A stretch of 64,000 nt of DNA from Flavobacterium sp. KACC 22761. GTDB taxonomy: Bacteria; Bacteroidota; Bacteroidia; Flavobacteriales; Flavobacteriaceae. This document shows, piece after piece, positions 61,431 to 64,000 of the stretch. Every line of letters begins with the position of its first letter. Position 1 is the first letter of the stretch. The notes beneath the pieces were generated by a model that was given only the letters and a program-made list of their open reading frames with translations, had not been told where the DNA came from and made no database searches. The stretch covers positions 744,001 through 808,000 of the forward strand of contig NZ_CP139148.1 of NCBI RefSeq assembly GCF_034058155.1. The letters are read 5' to 3'. Made by a program: the position numbers and the translations under genes.

Positions 61431-61457
61431 CAAAAAATATAATGTAAGATGATTATT

Positions 61458-62465
61458 TTACCATTTAATAATAGCACTCGCCCAAGTGAATCCACTTCCA
61501 AAAGCAGCTAAAACGACAGTGTCGCCCGATTTTATTTTTCCTTGTTCCCAAGCTTCTGTCAAAGCGATTGGAATAGAAGCGGCAGTTGTATTACCGTATT
61601 TCTGAATATTATTGTGAGCTTGATCGTCAGACAATTTGAATTTATTTTGAATGAATTGCGAAATTCTCAAATTCGCCTGATGCGGAATCAGCATATCAAT
61701 ATCTGAAACTTGCAAACCGTTTGCCTCCAAGCCTTCGTTGATTACTTCGGCAAAACGAACAACTGCGTTTTTAAACACAAATTGTCCATTCATATAAGGA
61801 TAATAACTTTCGTCATTTGGGTCATTATCTGCAATAATATCGGTTACCCAACGCGCGCCCATTCCTGGTGCTTGCAATGCCAATTCTTCAGCATGTTGTC
61901 CTTCTGAATGCAAGTGTGTTGACAAAATTCCTTTAGTCAAATCTTCTTCACGGCTTAAAACCGCTGCTCCTGCACCATCTCCAAAAATCACCGAAACACC
62001 ACGCCCGCGTGTTGTCATGTCTAATCCTGTAGAGTGAACTTCAGAACCAATAACCAAAATATTTTTATACATTCCGGTTTTAATATATTGATCAGCAACA
62101 GAAATTGCATAAACAAAACCTGAACATTGGTTTCTAACATCTAAAGCTCCAACCGTTCTCAATCCCAAATCTCTCTGAACCAAAACTCCAGGTCCTGGAA
62201 AATAGTAATCTGGACTTAATGTAGCAAAAACTACAAAATCAATATCTTCTTTGGCTACGCCAGAACGTTCTATTGCAATTTTAGCTGCTTTTACTCCCAT
62301 TGAAGTTGTAGTGTCTTCTCCACGAATGATATGTCTGCGCTCCTGAATTCCAGTTCTTTCCTGAATCCATTCGTCGTTAGTATCCATAATCTTAGACAAA
62401 TCATCGTTGGTTACAACATTTGAAGGAACATAATATCCTAAGCCTGCTATTTTTGAATGATACAT
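61458..62465 (-). CDS. fabH: 3-oxoacyl-ACP synthase III (FabH)
   Basis: Starts fatty-acid synthesis by condensing acetyl-CoA (or a branched-chain primer) with malonyl-ACP. It has 335 residues. The catalytic triad is complete: Cys114 in VRNQCSGFVYA, His262 in LIPHQANLRIS and Asn292 in KYGNTTAASIP. Other marks: GLGYYVPSNVVTNDDLSKIM, DEWIQERTGIQERR, FGDGAGAAVL and the C-terminal GSGFTWASAIIKW. Iso-branched primers are usual in Flavobacteria, but specificity cannot be read here. It has its own -7 element and a terminator; no other fab gene is adjacent. Confidence 0.96.
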   Translation of the reverse strand: MYHSKIAGLGYYVPSNVVTNDDLSKIMDTNDEWIQERTGIQERRHIIRGEDTTTSMGVKAAKIAIERSGVAKEDIDFVVFATLSPDYYFPGPGVLVQRDLGLRTVGALDVRNQCSGFVYAISVADQYIKTGMYKNILVIGSEVHSTGLDMTTRGRGVSVIFGDGAGAAVLSREEDLTKGILSTHLHSEGQHAEELALQAPGMGARWVTDIIADNDPNDESYYPYMNGQFVFKNAVVRFAEVINEGLEANGLQVSDIDMLIPHQANLRISQFIQNKFKLSDDQAHNNIQKYGNTTAASIPIALTEAWEQGKIKSGDTVVLAAFGSGFTWASAIIKW

Positions 62466-62494
62466 ATTCTTATTGTTTGTTAAAAATTGGAATG

Positions 62495-62502
62495 CAAATT
62501 TA
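62495..62502 (-). promoter_or_regulatory. Predicted -7 element of fabH
   Basis: The minus strand reads TAAATTTG, matching TAnnTTTG, 30 bp before the ATG. The remaining 220 bp up to 62725 hold only AT-rich divergent DNA. Confidence 0.5.
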
Positions 62503-62725
62503 CGTATAGTTTAAAACATAAGCATCCAAATTACTATTTTTTTCGTTATTGGCAATTTAATATACTTTAATTCTAAAGTTCTATAAAACTTTTTCTTTTA
62601 AGAAAAATCAGTGTTTCATCAAAAATGATGAAAACTATTGAAAATATGCTTTAAAATGTAACAAGATTAAAGTACTTTAGTCAAACATTACGAATACCAT
62701 TTTTTAAACCCCTAAAATTCAAATT

Positions 62726-64000
62726 ATGAAATTAAAGGTTACACTACTCTTATTTCTGAACATAGGTTTTGTTGCTTTTGCCCAAGAAAACTTAACGTAC
62801 CAAAAACCATCAAAATCTATTTTAGATTTAGCCGATTATGAGCGTGCTCCTACTGTATCAATGGATACTAAAAAAGAGTATATGCTATTAATGTACAGAA
62901 GCACTTATAAAACATTAGACGACTTAAATCAAGAAGAACTTCGTTTGGGAGGCTTGAGAATAAACCCAATTACTAACATTTCAAGTACAGCAACCTATTT
63001 AAACAACTTAAAAGTTCGCAAAATAAATAGCACTGCCGAAGTACAAGTAACAGGCTTGCCGGCAAATCCTAAAATCAGCAACATTCTTTGGTCACCAAAT
63101 GACAAAAAAATATTGTTTTCCCACACTACAGCAACAGGAGTTGAACTTTGGGTTCTAGATGTTGCAACTGCCAGCGCTACAAAACTTACTGATGCTACTG
63201 TAAATGCCAATCTTGGAAATCCGTTTAACTGGTTTTTAGACAATGAAACCATTTTGGTTAAAATGCTTCCTAAAAACAGACCGGCATTATTAGACGCTAA
63301 AAAAGATTTGCCAACTGGACCAATTATTTCAAATACTTCTGGAGAAAAATCTCAAAACAGAACGTATCCTGATATGTTGAAAAACAAAAACGACGAAGTT
63401 AATTTCGAAAATATAGTAACTTCTGAATTGTATAAAGTAAACCTAAAAGGAGATGCTGTTTTGTTTAAAGATGCTGCAATGTATTCTGGAGAGCGAATTT
63501 CACCAGATGGAAACTACATCATGCTGACAACAATTCAAAAACCATTTTCATATGTAGTTCCGCTTTACAGATTTCCATCTAAAACCATTGTTTATGATGC
63601 AAGAGGAAAAGAAATCAAAACAGTAAATGAAGTTCCGTTAAGCGAAATAATGCCTAAAGGTTTTATGGCTGTTCGAAAAGGAAAACGCGAAATGGCTTGG
63701 CGAAACGACAAACCTGCTACGTTATCCTATGTTACAGCATTAGACGAAGGAGATCCTGCAAACAAAGTTGAATTTAGAGATGAAATTTTCCTATGGGAAG
63801 CGCCATTCACAAACAATCCAACTTCATTAGCAAAAACACCACAACGTTTTAGTGATGTTATTTGGGGAAATGACAATGTCGCTGTGATCTCTGACGAATG
63901 GTATGACACCAGAAATACAAAAACGTATTTGATCAATCCTTCAAATCCAAGCGAACAACCAAAATTAATTACTGATAGAAATGCGCAAGATGTCTATTCT
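62726..64000 (+). CDS. S9 family peptidase (prolyl-oligopeptidase type), 3'-truncated
   Basis: The frame is open from ATG 62726 to the window end (425 codons), so the C-terminal catalytic domain lies outside. A signal peptide (about 1-20, LFLNIGFVAFAQ) shows export. The visible part is the N-terminal beta-propeller: SILDLADYERAPTVSMDTKK, GLRINPITNIS, ILWSPNDKKILFSHTTATGV, FNWFLDNETILVKMLPKNRP, ERISPDGNYIMLTTIQKPFS and NDNVAVISDEWYDTRNTKTY. These match Bacteroidota S9 peptidases related to plant glutamyl endopeptidase. The Ser/Asp/His triad cannot be checked here. Confidence 0.82.
   Translation, partial: MKLKVTLLLFLNIGFVAFAQENLTYQKPSKSILDLADYERAPTVSMDTKKEYMLLMYRSTYKTLDDLNQEELRLGGLRINPITNISSTATYLNNLKVRKINSTAEVQVTGLPANPKISNILWSPNDKKILFSHTTATGVELWVLDVATASATKLTDATVNANLGNPFNWFLDNETILVKMLPKNRPALLDAKKDLPTGPIISNTSGEKSQNRTYPDMLKNKNDEVNFENIVTSELYKVNLKGDAVLFKDAAMYSGERISPDGNYIMLTTIQKPFSYVVPLYRFPSKTIVYDARGKEIKTVNEVPLSEIMPKGFMAVRKGKREMAWRNDKPATLSYVTALDEGDPANKVEFRDEIFLWEAPFTNNPTSLAKTPQRFSDVIWGNDNVAVISDEWYDTRNTKTYLINPSNPSEQPKLITDRNAQDVYS

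Noticed and set aside
61218..61433. 71-codon open frame on the minus strand
   Set aside because: It runs through family B palindromes and the fabH terminator; the peptide has no family likeness and the frame exists because of the repeat's composition.

Overview
The window comes from the chromosome of a Bacteroidota bacterium, almost certainly a Flavobacterium or a close relative. The DNA is AT-rich. There are SusC/SusD pairs, Bacteroidota-type TonB proteins and receptors, a HmuY haem system, and promoters of the Bacteroidota form (TTG, about 19-20 bp, TAnnTTTG). The intergenic spaces carry many palindromic repeats. I see no tRNA, rRNA, CRISPR array, phage or insertion sequence. Both ends are cut: recF lacks its 5' end at base 1, and an S9-family peptidase runs off at base 64000.

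Layout. 1-6.5 kb: recF (partial), DUF2461, glycosyltransferase 4, murB, a PaiB-like flavoprotein, glycosyltransferase 2 and a sigma factor. A palindromic repeat sits in each of the first four gaps. 6.6-15.2 kb: TonB, DUF4184, PH-domain protein, M48 protease, lipA, gap, a TPR hybrid histidine kinase and lpxK. 15.6-22.5 kb: a compact class I lanthipeptide locus. It has a 52-residue Cys-containing precursor, a hairpin terminator/attenuator, a secreted erythromycin-esterase-like fusion protein, a LanC cyclase with all zinc ligands, and a full-length LanB dehydratase. 22.6-28.9 kb: Nif3-like protein, a cysteine-less relative of the zinc-ribbon coiled-coil family, an alpha/beta hydrolase, an ArsR regulator divergent from a P450/monooxygenase pair, and rluF. 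28.9-34 kb: a membrane protein/winged-helix regulator/DUF4173 unit with two matching operators, then folD and ffh. 34.2-38.8 kb: a tightly packed MBOAT and two SGNH hydrolases, likely a surface-polymer O-acetylation operon. 39-45 kb: a HmuY/TonB-receptor haem operon divergent from DUF6607, a hypothetical protein, and a scar of two truncated genes. 45.1-54.9 kb: two tandem SusC/SusD pairs. 55.4-64 kb: argS, an outer-membrane beta-barrel receptor, cutC, a GIY-YIG protein between repeats, fabH, and the partial peptidase.

The most interesting part is the lanthipeptide locus. The precursor core holds three Ser-x4-Cys units. The modification genes lie behind a strong hairpin, the esterase-like gene overlaps or nearly abuts lanC, and no transporter, leader protease or immunity gene is adjacent. 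Next come the paired operators ACTTTG-N5-CAAAGT, the decayed susD/DUF6607 scar (apparently one deletion in a locus built like the neighbouring haem locus), a mirrored divergent haem promoter, and identical leader boxes exactly 27 bp before both susC starts.

Everything here was read by eye from sequence and translations. No alignment, structure prediction or database search was run, so family calls rest on motif recognition.
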